24,250 bases of DNA from JAJXWB01 sp039808645 (lineage in GTDB: Bacteria; Pseudomonadota; Alphaproteobacteria; Rhizobiales; Beijerinckiaceae), in contig JBDHTL010000046.1 in assembly GCA_039808645.1 (NCBI GenBank), positions 1-24,250 on the forward strand, given 5' to 3'. Each line of letters opens with the position of its first letter. Positions within the stretch are counted from its first letter, which is position 1. Position numbers and translations under genes: made by a program. Under the pieces are notes generated by a model that was given only the letters and a program-made list of their open reading frames with translations, ran no database searches and had not been told where the DNA came from. Positions 16,954 to 23,491 of this stretch are shown piece by piece.

Positions 16954-17826
16954 TCACGCAGCCCTTGCGGTCGAAGGCAAACGCCGCGCGAAGGCGGCCG
17001 CGAAGGCATGCACGTCGCCCGGCCACCGCGCCGAGACGTAATTGCCGTCCTCGACCACGAAGGCCGGACGCGGATCGTCGCGCCGGTCGCGCGCGCGGCC
17101 GCTGGTCTTCAGCGCGTAATCGGGCGCGTCGGACGGCACGTCGCGGAAGTCCGAGGGCGCGGCCAGAGCGCGCGAAACTTCAGCCTGCACGCTGCGATGG
17201 CCTTCCGGTTCGCCCGGCCGATCGGGATAGGTCGAATAATAGGTCGGGTCCCACCAGCGCACGAGCCGGCCGACGCGCACGGCGACCCTTTCCAGCGCCC
17301 AGGTGAGCGCGGTCGTCCTGCGGCCGTGGAGGACCGAACGCCCGGTCGCGGGATCGACGCTGCGCGCCAGCAGCACGACGCCGTGGCACACCGCCCCGAC
17401 CGGCTTGTCCGCGCGAAAGAAGTCGACCGCGAGCGCCTGCAGGACGGGGCTTTCGAGATAGTCCCGCATGCCGCGCGCGCGATGGCCGCCGGGCAGCAGA
17501 AGCCCGTCGAAATCGCTTTCACGCGCCCCGTCCCAGCGTATCGGCGCGCGCCATTCGGGGCTCTGGACCATCGCCTCGTAGGCGTCGCGGCCGGCGGCGT
17601 CGGCGCGCATGAAACGGCCAATGACGACGAGGCGGTCGAGGCCCGGAACGAATCCCCAGGGATCGAGACCGCGCCCGTGCAGCATGAGATCGTCGGCCTC
17701 CGCCGGCGCGCCGGCGGGCGTGGCGAAGACGATCGCGTGGCCGAGGTCGCGGAGCACGCGCCAGGAGACGGCGGCCTCGGTCGGATCGCAGTCGCGGGCG
17801 GGAAGCGGAATGAGAACGCGCGCCAT
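16954..17826 (-). CDS. DJ-1/PfpI superfamily protein (type 1 glutamine amidotransferase-like)
   Basis: 290 residues. The fold is indicated by MARVLIPLPARDCDPTEAAVSW at the N-terminus, DFDGLLLPGGHRARGMRDY (105-123) and the nucleophile elbow GAVCHGVVLLARS with C147 followed by H148. The last part, VVEDGNYVSARWPGDVHAFA, is typical of the larger Hsp31-like branch. Members act as chaperones, glyoxalases or deglycases, and some have no known activity; I cannot choose between these. The ATG at 17826 has GAGG five bases upstream and gives the family N-terminus; the frame upstream to 18144 crosses a terminator and is not coding. A weak promoter (TTTTCT, 17 bases, TATGCT; 17851-17879) may serve it. The gene interrupts the usual tsf-pyrH neighbourhood and lies downstream of a structured, terminator-bearing segment. 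Confidence 0.85.
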   Translation of the reverse strand: MARVLIPLPARDCDPTEAAVSWRVLRDLGHAIVFATPAGAPAEADDLMLHGRGLDPWGFVPGLDRLVVIGRFMRADAAGRDAYEAMVQSPEWRAPIRWDGARESDFDGLLLPGGHRARGMRDYLESPVLQALAVDFFRADKPVGAVCHGVVLLARSVDPATGRSVLHGRRTTALTWALERVAVRVGRLVRWWDPTYYSTYPDRPGEPEGHRSVQAEVSRALAAPSDFRDVPSDAPDYALKTSGRARDRRDDPRPAFVVEDGNYVSARWPGDVHAFAAAFARRLPSTARAA

Positions 17827-17872
17827 GCCGGCCTCGTCGCCAAAGCGCGCAGCATAGGGCGTCACGCGGGCG

Positions 17873-17915
17873 CAGAAAATAAAAGGAGGAGCGGCATGGG
17901 GGTCGCCGCTCCTCC
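17873..17915 (-). terminator. Orphan intrinsic terminator upstream of the DJ-1-type gene
   Basis: On the minus strand GGAGGAGCGGC (17905-17915) and GCCGCTCCTCC (17885-17895) form a perfect 11-base-pair stem with a 9-base loop, directly followed by TTTTATTTTCT. No coding gene ends just before it: the tsf transcript already stops about 260 bases upstream. The DJ-1-type start codon is 59 bases further on. Confidence 0.88.
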
Positions 17916-18176
17916 GCTCATCCCTGCGTTCCGACAGCGGACTGTCGGCTCCTCGGCGCCGTCCCGGCCAGAAACAACGCCTCGGCGCGGGAATGAACTC
18001 CTTGCGTTCCGTACTTCCGGGGTCGCCAACCGGAATGGCCCGGACGCGAATTCTGCGCCTCTTGCCCGGACTTCGCGTCGCCGTTCCGTCCGAACATCTA
18101 CAATCTGACTCGCGCGAAGCTGGATCGTGAGTGCCGTCGGTCATCCGCAGGGCGTGACGAAGGTCATTTCGTCGGC

Positions 18177-18266
18177 AAAAAGAAAACGCCGCCCGCGATG
18201 CGGACGGCGCCTGGCCCGCGAGCCGTCGGGCTCGCGGTCTTCATCAAAGCGAGCCCGAAGGCTCGC
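18177..18266 (-). terminator. Triple hairpin and terminator after tsf
   Basis: Three hairpins follow the tsf stop on the minus strand. First, GCGAGCC-TTCG-GGCTCGC (18249-18266). Second, a 9-pair stem CCGCGAGCC/GGCTCGCGG (18216-18237). Third, CGCCGTCCGC-ATC-GCGGGCGGCG (18187-18209, one G-U pair) followed by TTTTCTTTTT. The third is a strong intrinsic terminator; the first two may protect the mRNA end. Confidence 0.9.
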
Positions 18267-18273
18267 GGGCCGC

Positions 18274-19203
18274 TCAGCCCTTGGCGGCGGCGGCGACCTC
18301 GGCGGCGAAATCGTCGACCGCCTTCTCGATGCCCTCGCCCAGGCCGTAGCGCACGAAGCCCTTGATGACGATCGGCGCGCCGGCCTTGCCTTCGTGATCC
18401 TTGACCGCCTGCGCCACCGTCTTGCCGGCGTGGTCGGCATGGATCGAGACCTGGTCGACCAGCGTCACTTCCTTGAAGTAGGTCTTCAGGCCGGACTCCA
18501 CGATTTTCTCGAGCACATGCGCAGGCTTGCCGGCGTTCTTGTCGGCGAGCACGGCCTTTTCGCGCGCGATCACGGCCGGATCGACGCTGGCCGCGTCGAG
18601 CGCGACCGGCGAGGTCGCCGCGACATGCATGGCGAGCTGGCGCGCGAGCGGCGCGAGCACGGCCGGGTCGCCCTTCGATTCCAGCGCGACGAGAACGGCG
18701 ATCTTGCCGAGCCCGTCGGCGATCGGCGAATGCACGTACTGGCCGATGACGCCGTCGGCGACCGACAGGATGGCGGCGCGACGCAGCGTCATGTTCTCGC
18801 CGATGGTGGCGATGGCGTTGGAGATGGCGTCGGCGACCGAGCCCGCGCCGCCCGGATAATGCTGGTTCGACAGGGTCGCGACGTCCGCGTCGCCCTTCTC
18901 CAGCGCGACGGCGGCGATCGAGCGCACGAGCGCCTGGAATTCCTCGTTGCGGGCGACGAAGTCGGTCTCCGAATTCACTTCCACCACGACGCCGGCCTTG
19001 TCACGCACCTGAGCCGCGACAAGACCCTCCGCCGCCACGCGGCCGGACTTCTTGGCGGCCTTGGACAGGCCCTTCTTGCGCAACCAGTCGACCGCGGCCT
19101 CGATGTCGCCGCCGACTTCGGTCAGCGCGACCTTGCAATCCATCATGCCCGCGCCGGTCTTTTCGCGCAGGTCCTTCACCATGCCGGCAGAGATCGTGGC
19201 CAT
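18274..19203 (-). CDS. tsf: Elongation factor Ts
   Basis: 309 residues; guanine-nucleotide exchange factor for EF-Tu. The N-terminal UBA-like domain is clear (VKDLREKTGAGMMDCKVAL, residues 9-27, then IEAAVDWLRKKGLSKAAKKSGR), followed by the signature VNSETDFVARNEEF with T80-D81-F82, which contacts EF-Tu. The C-terminal part ends VRYGLGEGIEKAVDDFAAEV. The ATG at 19203 is preferred over the upstream ATG at 19239 because it gives the family start (MATISAGMVKDLR) and has AGGAG eight bases before it. It follows rpsB after 111 bases that are packed with hairpins, and is closed by a triple hairpin with a strong terminator. The usual next gene, pyrH, is displaced. Confidence 0.98.
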   Translation of the reverse strand: MATISAGMVKDLREKTGAGMMDCKVALTEVGGDIEAAVDWLRKKGLSKAAKKSGRVAAEGLVAAQVRDKAGVVVEVNSETDFVARNEEFQALVRSIAAVALEKGDADVATLSNQHYPGGAGSVADAISNAIATIGENMTLRRAAILSVADGVIGQYVHSPIADGLGKIAVLVALESKGDPAVLAPLARQLAMHVAATSPVALDAASVDPAVIAREKAVLADKNAGKPAHVLEKIVESGLKTYFKEVTLVDQVSIHADHAGKTVAQAVKDHEGKAGAPIVIKGFVRYGLGEGIEKAVDDFAAEVAAAAKG

Positions 19204-19227
19204 GGGACATACTCCTGAATAGAGGGA

Positions 19228-19302
19228 GCCCGCGTCCATGGACGCGGGCGAAATGGACCGCGAGCCCTCGGACTCGCGTCACAGGCGGGCCCGAAGGCCC
19301 GC
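19228..19302 (-). repeat. Three hairpins between rpsB and tsf, including a 22-base perfect palindrome
   Basis: On the minus strand, after the rpsB stop: GCGGGCC-TTCG-GGCCCGC (19285-19302, UUCG loop); then CGCGAGTC/GGCTCGCG (19259-19278, one G-U pair); then a perfect 22-base palindrome (19228-19249) with arms GCCCGCGTCCA/TGGACGCGGGC, only 16 bases before the tsf ribosome-binding site. None has a T-tract, so they more likely modulate read-through, processing or tsf translation than stop transcription outright. Confidence 0.75.
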
Positions 19303-19314
19303 GGTCCGAATGAA

Positions 19315-20334
19315 TCAGGCGGCGAGGAAGCCGCGCGCCTGAGCGATCCAGCCGTCGCGCTCGATGCGGCCGTTGAGCTTGAGGTCGGCGTCCACCTTGG
19401 CGGCATCCTCGGGCTTCATCGCCGCGATCTGCCAGAAGTGGAAGATGCCGCCGTCGTTCAGCTTCTTGACGAGCTGCGGGCCGACGCCGTGCAGCTTGGC
19501 CAGATCGTCCGGCGCGCCGCGCGGCGCGGACAGGATTTCGAAGGCCTCGGTCGGCTCGTCGCCGGCGTCGTTGGCGGCGACTGGCGTCGGCAGCTCTTCG
19601 ACGGCCGGCTCCTCGGAGGCGCCGATGTCGACGCCCGACGAGCCCTGGCCACGCGAAATGCCGTCGATGGCGGCGCGGGCGACCAGATCGCAATATAGCG
19701 CGATGGCGCGGCCGGCGTCGTCATTGGCCGGGATCGGGAAAGCGATGCCGTCCGGATCGCAATTGGTGTCGAGGATCGCGGCGACCGGAATGTTGAGGCG
19801 GTTCGCCTCCTTGATCGCCAGCTGCTCCTTGTTCGTGTCGATCACGAAGATCAGGTCCGGCAGGCCGCCCATGTCCTTGATGCCGCCCAGCGCCTTCTCG
19901 AGCTTGTCGCGCTCGCGCGACAGCATGAGACGCTCCTTCTTGGTGAGGCCCGAGGCGCCCGAGGTCAGCTGCTCGTCGACCTTGCGGAGGCGGTTGATCG
20001 AGCCCGAAATCGTCTTCCAGTTGGTCAGCATGCCGCCGAGCCAGCGGGAGTTGATGTAATACTGCGCCGAACGCTTGGCGGCGTCGGCGATCTGGTCCTG
20101 CGCCTGGCGCTTGGTGCCGACGAACAGCACGCGGCCGCCCTTCGCGACCGTGTCGGACACGGCCTTCAGCGCCTGATGAAACAGCGGCACCGTCTGGGCG
20201 AGGTCGATGATGTGGATGTTGTTGCGGACGCCGAAGATGAACTCGTTCATCTTGGGGTTCCAGCGGTGCGACTGATGGCCGAAATGCGCGCCGGCCTCGA
20301 GCAGGCCACGCATGGAAACGTCAGGAAGCGCCAT
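19315..20334 (-). CDS. rpsB: 30S ribosomal protein S2 with C-terminal helix-hairpin-helix-like extension
   Basis: 339 residues against about 240 in E. coli. Residues 1-228 are normal S2: MRGLLEAGAHFGHQSHRWNPKM, FVGTKRQAQDQI, WLGGMLTNWKTI, LPDLIFVIDTNKEQLAIKEA and the end AIALYCDLVARAAIDG. After an acidic, Pro/Ala-rich linker (about 232-272) comes a compact domain (273-338): GAPDDLAKLHGVGPQLVKKLND, then IFHFWQIAAM, then GRIERDGWIAQAR. It resembles the short helix-hairpin-helix-like module found at the C-terminus of other alphaproteobacterial proteins, such as NuoE and ribosomal L21. The extension is a lineage trait; its role is unknown. The start codon lies about 11 bases after GGAG. A promoter 113 bases upstream drives rpsB-tsf. 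Confidence 0.97.
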   Translation of the reverse strand: MALPDVSMRGLLEAGAHFGHQSHRWNPKMNEFIFGVRNNIHIIDLAQTVPLFHQALKAVSDTVAKGGRVLFVGTKRQAQDQIADAAKRSAQYYINSRWLGGMLTNWKTISGSINRLRKVDEQLTSGASGLTKKERLMLSRERDKLEKALGGIKDMGGLPDLIFVIDTNKEQLAIKEANRLNIPVAAILDTNCDPDGIAFPIPANDDAGRAIALYCDLVARAAIDGISRGQGSSGVDIGASEEPAVEELPTPVAANDAGDEPTEAFEILSAPRGAPDDLAKLHGVGPQLVKKLNDGGIFHFWQIAAMKPEDAAKVDADLKLNGRIERDGWIAQARGFLAA

Positions 20335-20446
20335 GATTCATCATTCTCCGGTTGTGCCTCGGCGGAGCTGAGAGGCCGGAGATCCGGCCACCGGACGCGA
20401 TTCCTTCAATCAGGAAACGCAATTGCTCCGCCTGTGGGATGGCGCG

Positions 20447-20475
20447 CCTATACCGGAGGATGGACGGGGAAGCAA
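20447..20475 (-). promoter_or_regulatory. Promoter of rpsB-tsf
   Basis: On the minus strand TTGCTT (20470-20475) and TATAGG (20447-20452) are exactly 17 bases apart, the best sigma-70-like pair in the window. The transcript would have a leader of about 105 bases, containing a GGCCGGA/TCCGGCC hairpin at 20374-20389, a plausible site for translational feedback control by S2, which is known for other bacteria. Confidence 0.72.
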
Positions 20476-20476
20476 G

Positions 20477-20499
20477 CGCCGGGACCGGCGGTCCCGGCG
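20477..20499 (-). terminator. Terminator hairpin of the GlsB-type gene, abutting the rpsB promoter
   Basis: A perfect 10-base-pair stem CGCCGGGACC/GGTCCCGGCG with a 3-base loop begins seven bases after the stop of the upstream gene. Only CTTGCTT follows, with no long T-tract, so termination strength is uncertain. The -35 of the rpsB promoter starts one base beyond the stem. Confidence 0.6.
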
Positions 20500-20505
20500 A
20501 TAGCC

Positions 20506-20793
20506 TCACCATCGCGATCGCCAGCCGAAGGCCGGGCCGCCGCGCACCAGCCGGATGACGAGCAGCAGGACCACCGCGCCGATCGTCGCGTTGGCGATCG
20601 CGGCGACGAGACCGACGCCGAGATGGACGCCGAGGCGCGGCAGCAGCCAGGCGCCGATCAACGCGCCGAGCACGCCGATGACGAGATCGCCGATCAGGCC
20701 AAACCCGGCGCCGCGCACGAGGAGCCCCGCCAGCCATCCAGCGACGATGCCGACCAGCAGCGTGATCAGCAGACCTTCATTGCTCAAATGCAT
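20506..20793 (-). CDS. GlsB/YeaQ/YmgE family small membrane protein
   Basis: 95 residues with three hydrophobic helices (about 8-27, 31-52 and 59-83) rich in Gly and Ala. GIVAGWLAGLLVRGAGFGLIGDLVIGVLGALIGAWLL carries the family pattern of repeated G-x-x-G-x-L/I and a G-D between helices 1 and 2 (quoted in part). The family (historically called transglycosylase-associated protein) is in the inner membrane and often stress-induced; no biochemical activity is established. The ATG has GGGAGG five bases upstream. The gene follows a lytic transglycosylase by 80 bases in the same direction, a suggestive but unproven link with the family's old name. It ends with a GC hairpin against the rpsB promoter. 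Confidence 0.85.
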   Translation of the reverse strand: MHLSNEGLLITLLVGIVAGWLAGLLVRGAGFGLIGDLVIGVLGALIGAWLLPRLGVHLGVGLVAAIANATIGAVVLLLVIRLVRGGPAFGWRSRW

Positions 20794-20873
20794 GTTTCGC
20801 CTCCCGCGACGCCGATTGCGGGCAAAACGCGGCGAAGGCGGCGCGGTTCCTCGGAAGGCGCCGGCGCGGCGGA

Positions 20874-21923
20874 TCAGTCGGCGCTGTAGGCCATGGCGCC
20901 GGCGATGTCGCGGACCTGGTTGTAGCGGTCGAGCCGCATCCCCATCATGTCCTCGAACTTCTTGTGCACGTCGGCAACCGCCTTCGCCTTGCCGCCCTCG
21001 TAGAAGATCGGCTTGTTGGCCCTGGCGGGCCTGGGCAGCATGGCGGCGGCCGATCCCTTGGGCGCTTCGGCCAGCCGGGACAGGAAGGCGCGCGCGTCGC
21101 GCGTGCCGAGGAAGTGGATGAGATAGGTCTCGCCCGCAGACAGCGGACGACCGACGTTCTCGGCCACCTTGCCGCCGTCGCGCTTGAGCATTTCGGCGGC
21201 CATGACGGCGGCGAGATAGGGCCGCTCGCGCAGGCCGAGAATGCGGGCGCGTTCGTCGGGATCGGCGACCGTCGGCTTGTCGTCCGGCCCCTCGATCAGC
21301 GCGGCCTCGCGCTCGAGCCCGTGCTGCGCGCCGAACAGGCGCACGGACTGCAGCCATGTCTTGTCGATGAACTGGAACAGTCCCGCGGCCGACGAGGTGC
21401 TCGCGCGCGCCGTGGCGCGCAGGCTGGATTCCTTGTCGGCGATCGCCATCAGCAGGGTCGGATCGTAGTCGGCGCGCTGCGCGGCGCGGATCACCGTCTC
21501 GACCAGCCGGCGGCGGACGTTGACCGGGCCGAACTGCATCTTGTCGGCGCCGTCGCCGAAGACGGCGAGCTGGCGGGCGAGTTCGTCCTCGGGGATCATT
21601 CTCCCCCAGACCTGGGCGGCCATTTCGATCGAGGAATCCTCGTCGAGCGGCCCCTTCGCGACGATCATGTCCCGCGCATCGGACTTGCGGCGCTTGCCGG
21701 GAACTATCGTCGGCGGCGCGCTGTCGAGCGCGAGCTTGCGGGAGGCGCGGGACTGGCTGGCGACGGGATCGGCGTCGCGCTCGATCATCTGCGTCGCGAC
21801 GACGACAAAGCCGCCGAACAGGGCGAAGACGACGGCCAGCCGCGCGACGCTGAACCCCAGCGCCGCGCCGCGCGATTTCGCGGTTGCGATCTTCGAGCCT
21901 GCCGACGTCGCGGTGCGGGTCAT
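20874..21923 (-). CDS. Membrane-anchored lytic transglycosylase (SLT domain)
   Basis: 349 residues. A cytoplasmic N-terminus is followed by one membrane helix (about 24-45), a low-complexity linker and a periplasmic SLT fold from about 135. YDPTLLMAIADKESSLRA has E165 in the position of the catalytic acid, and SSAAGLFQFIDKTWLQSV (177-194) is the typical second SLT motif. A later GETYLIHFLGTRDARAFL fits the conserved helix that closes the domain. Lytic transglycosylases cut peptidoglycan glycan strands to 1,6-anhydro ends during growth, division or secretion-system assembly. The end (HKKFEDMMGMRLDRYNQ) is helical with no known motif. The ATG lacks a good ribosome-binding site. It lies 107 bases after the MFS gene. 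Confidence 0.85.
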   Translation of the reverse strand: MTRTATSAGSKIATAKSRGAALGFSVARLAVVFALFGGFVVVATQMIERDADPVASQSRASRKLALDSAPPTIVPGKRRKSDARDMIVAKGPLDEDSSIEMAAQVWGRMIPEDELARQLAVFGDGADKMQFGPVNVRRRLVETVIRAAQRADYDPTLLMAIADKESSLRATARASTSSAAGLFQFIDKTWLQSVRLFGAQHGLEREAALIEGPDDKPTVADPDERARILGLRERPYLAAVMAAEMLKRDGGKVAENVGRPLSAGETYLIHFLGTRDARAFLSRLAEAPKGSAAAMLPRPARANKPIFYEGGKAKAVADVHKKFEDMMGMRLDRYNQVRDIAGAMAYSAD

Positions 21924-22030
21924 GCTTGCGTCCGGGCGCCGCCGTAGCGGCCTCGAACGATGCGGTAATCAAGGCTTGCGGCGACAGGAGGGCCGCGCGC
22001 GCCACAATTCCGTCACGAACCGCGCCGCGG

Positions 22031-23338
22031 TCACTCCGCCGCGCGCACCGGGATGCGCCCGGCCACGGCCCGCACCTTGCCGGGCGCCGCCAGCCATATG
22101 GCCGCGGACGACACGAAGGTGAGCGCGATGCAGAGCCAGAACGCCTGATCGTAGGAGCCGAGGCGATCGTACATGGCGCCTGCGACAAAGGGCCCCGCCG
22201 CCCCGCCCGCGAGCGAGGTGAGGGAGAGCATGCCGAAGATCGAGCCGTAGTGCCGTCCCTCGAAGATTTCGAAGGCGACCGTGCCGAAGACCGCGGTGAC
22301 GCCGTAGCCGAGCAACCCTTGAGCGATCACCATCGCGTAGAGCCAGGGCGTGGTGGGGGCGGCCTTCATGGCGATCAGGGCGAGAAAAGTGAGCGTGAAG
22401 CCGAAGGAGCCGATGCTCCATACCCATTCCCGGCCGATGCGGTCGGACAGCCAGCCGAGGCCGATCTGCCCGGGGATGCCGGCGAGGCTGACGGCGCCGA
22501 GCGCCCAGGCGGCGACGGTCGGGGAATAGCCGATCTCGACGAGATATTTGGTCTGGTGGACCTGCACAGCGTACCAGGTGAACAGGCCGGTGAAATAGCC
22601 GAGCGCGAGCAGCCAGAAGCGCCCCGTGCGGATGGCGCGCGCGAGCGTCCAGTCGATCGCGGCCCATTCGGCGTCCACGACATTGCTGCGCTTGGCCGGC
22701 GCGCCCGGGGCCGCGGCCGCGTCGCCGTCGGGCTCGAGGCCGAGATCGCCGGGCTTGCGGGCGACGAAGAGGTTGAGCGGCGCGAGCACGCAGAGCACCG
22801 CGACGCCGAGAATGACGCAGGCCATGCGCCAGCCGTAGCGGTCGATCCAGGTCTGGAACGCGGGCAGCAGCAGGATCGAGCCGACGCCGACGCCGGCGAA
22901 GGCGACGCTGATCGCCAGCCCGCGCCGGCGCACGAACCAGTTGGGCAGGTAGAGCGACTGGCCGGTGAAAGTGAGACAGACGCTGCCGCCGCCGACCAGC
23001 ATGCCGAGCGTGAGATAGAGATGCCAGGGCGCGCTGGTGAGGGGCGCCAGCAGCAGGCCCGCGCCGACGAGGCAAATGCCGATCTCGATGACGAAGCGCG
23101 GCCCCCTGGCGTCCATCAGCCTGCCGAGCGCGGGGCTCAGCAGCGCCGAGATGAAGAAGCCGAAGGAGAATGCGCCCGCGACCGTCGCGCGCTCCCAGCC
23201 GAATTCCGCGACGATGGGCGCGAAGAGAAGCGAGAAGGACGTGCGCGCGTTGACGCCGAAAGCCATCGTGACGAAAGCGACAGCTACGACGATCCAGCCG
23301 TAGTAGAACGGCAGGCGTCTTGCGAGGGACGCGATCAT
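22031..23338 (-). CDS. MFS transporter (oxalate/formate antiporter-like)
   Basis: 435 residues with about 12 membrane helices in two halves, split by a hydrophilic loop around 205-235 (PGDLGLEPDGDAAAA). LGRLMDARGPRFVIE (about 70-84) and LGWLSDRIGREWVWS in the second half match the MFS loop 2-3 and 8-9 signature GxLxDRxGRR. NWFVRRRGLAISVAFAGVGVG in the middle is characteristic of the oxalate/formate and monocarboxylate branch. The substrate is unknown. The ATG at 23338 is chosen because GGAGG sits eight bases upstream; an ATG eight codons earlier (23362) has no such site. It follows an acyl-CoA dehydrogenase gene in the same direction by 153 bases, so import of an organic acid for CoA-linked breakdown is possible but not shown. 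Confidence 0.88.
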   Translation of the reverse strand: MIASLARRLPFYYGWIVVAVAFVTMAFGVNARTSFSLLFAPIVAEFGWERATVAGAFSFGFFISALLSPALGRLMDARGPRFVIEIGICLVGAGLLLAPLTSAPWHLYLTLGMLVGGGSVCLTFTGQSLYLPNWFVRRRGLAISVAFAGVGVGSILLLPAFQTWIDRYGWRMACVILGVAVLCVLAPLNLFVARKPGDLGLEPDGDAAAAPGAPAKRSNVVDAEWAAIDWTLARAIRTGRFWLLALGYFTGLFTWYAVQVHQTKYLVEIGYSPTVAAWALGAVSLAGIPGQIGLGWLSDRIGREWVWSIGSFGFTLTFLALIAMKAAPTTPWLYAMVIAQGLLGYGVTAVFGTVAFEIFEGRHYGSIFGMLSLTSLAGGAAGPFVAGAMYDRLGSYDQAFWLCIALTFVSSAAIWLAAPGKVRAVAGRIPVRAAE

Positions 23339-23466
23339 GATGCGCGCCTCCGCGATATGCATTCGGCGCCGGCGCTCGACGCGTTCGGTATCTGCGGCAT
23401 GGATGTGCTTGTCGTCGAAGCGTCGAAGCTAGATTGACGCGGGCGGAAAGCGATTACCTCGGAGGT

Positions 23467-23485
23467 CATGGCGACGCTCGCCATG
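23467..23485 (-). other. Hairpin after the acyl-CoA dehydrogenase gene
   Basis: CATGGCGA and TCGCCATG form a perfect 8-base-pair stem with a 3-base loop six bases after the stop. There is no T-tract, so it may be a weak terminator or an mRNA-end hairpin; read-through into the MFS gene remains possible. Confidence 0.4.
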
Positions 23486-23491
23486 CAGCAG

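Larger units (their letters stand above)
17827..18273 (-). other. Gene-free segment between tsf and the DJ-1-type gene
   Basis: The longest non-coding stretch in the window (447 bases). Reading the minus strand, it holds three hairpins after tsf (18187-18266), the last with a T-tract. Then comes about 260 bases with no convincing gene but with local hairpins TTCCGG/CCGGAA (18014-18035) and CCGACAG/CTGTCGG (17931-17948), then a second strong terminator (17885-17915). A 19-residue open frame (17862-17921) overlaps that terminator but has a weak start context. The segment between the terminators may be a small RNA or a leader. Confidence 0.7.

Noticed and set aside
17827..18144. N-terminal extension of the DJ-1-type protein by 106 codons
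   Set aside because: It would translate across the orphan terminator, is Arg/Pro-rich without a fold, and the ATG at 17826 has a good ribosome-binding site and the family start.
20794..20873. Terminator between the transglycosylase and the GlsB-type gene
   Set aside because: A GGCGC/GCGCC stem with internal loops and a later TTTT can be drawn, but the stem is imperfect and the T-run is not adjacent.
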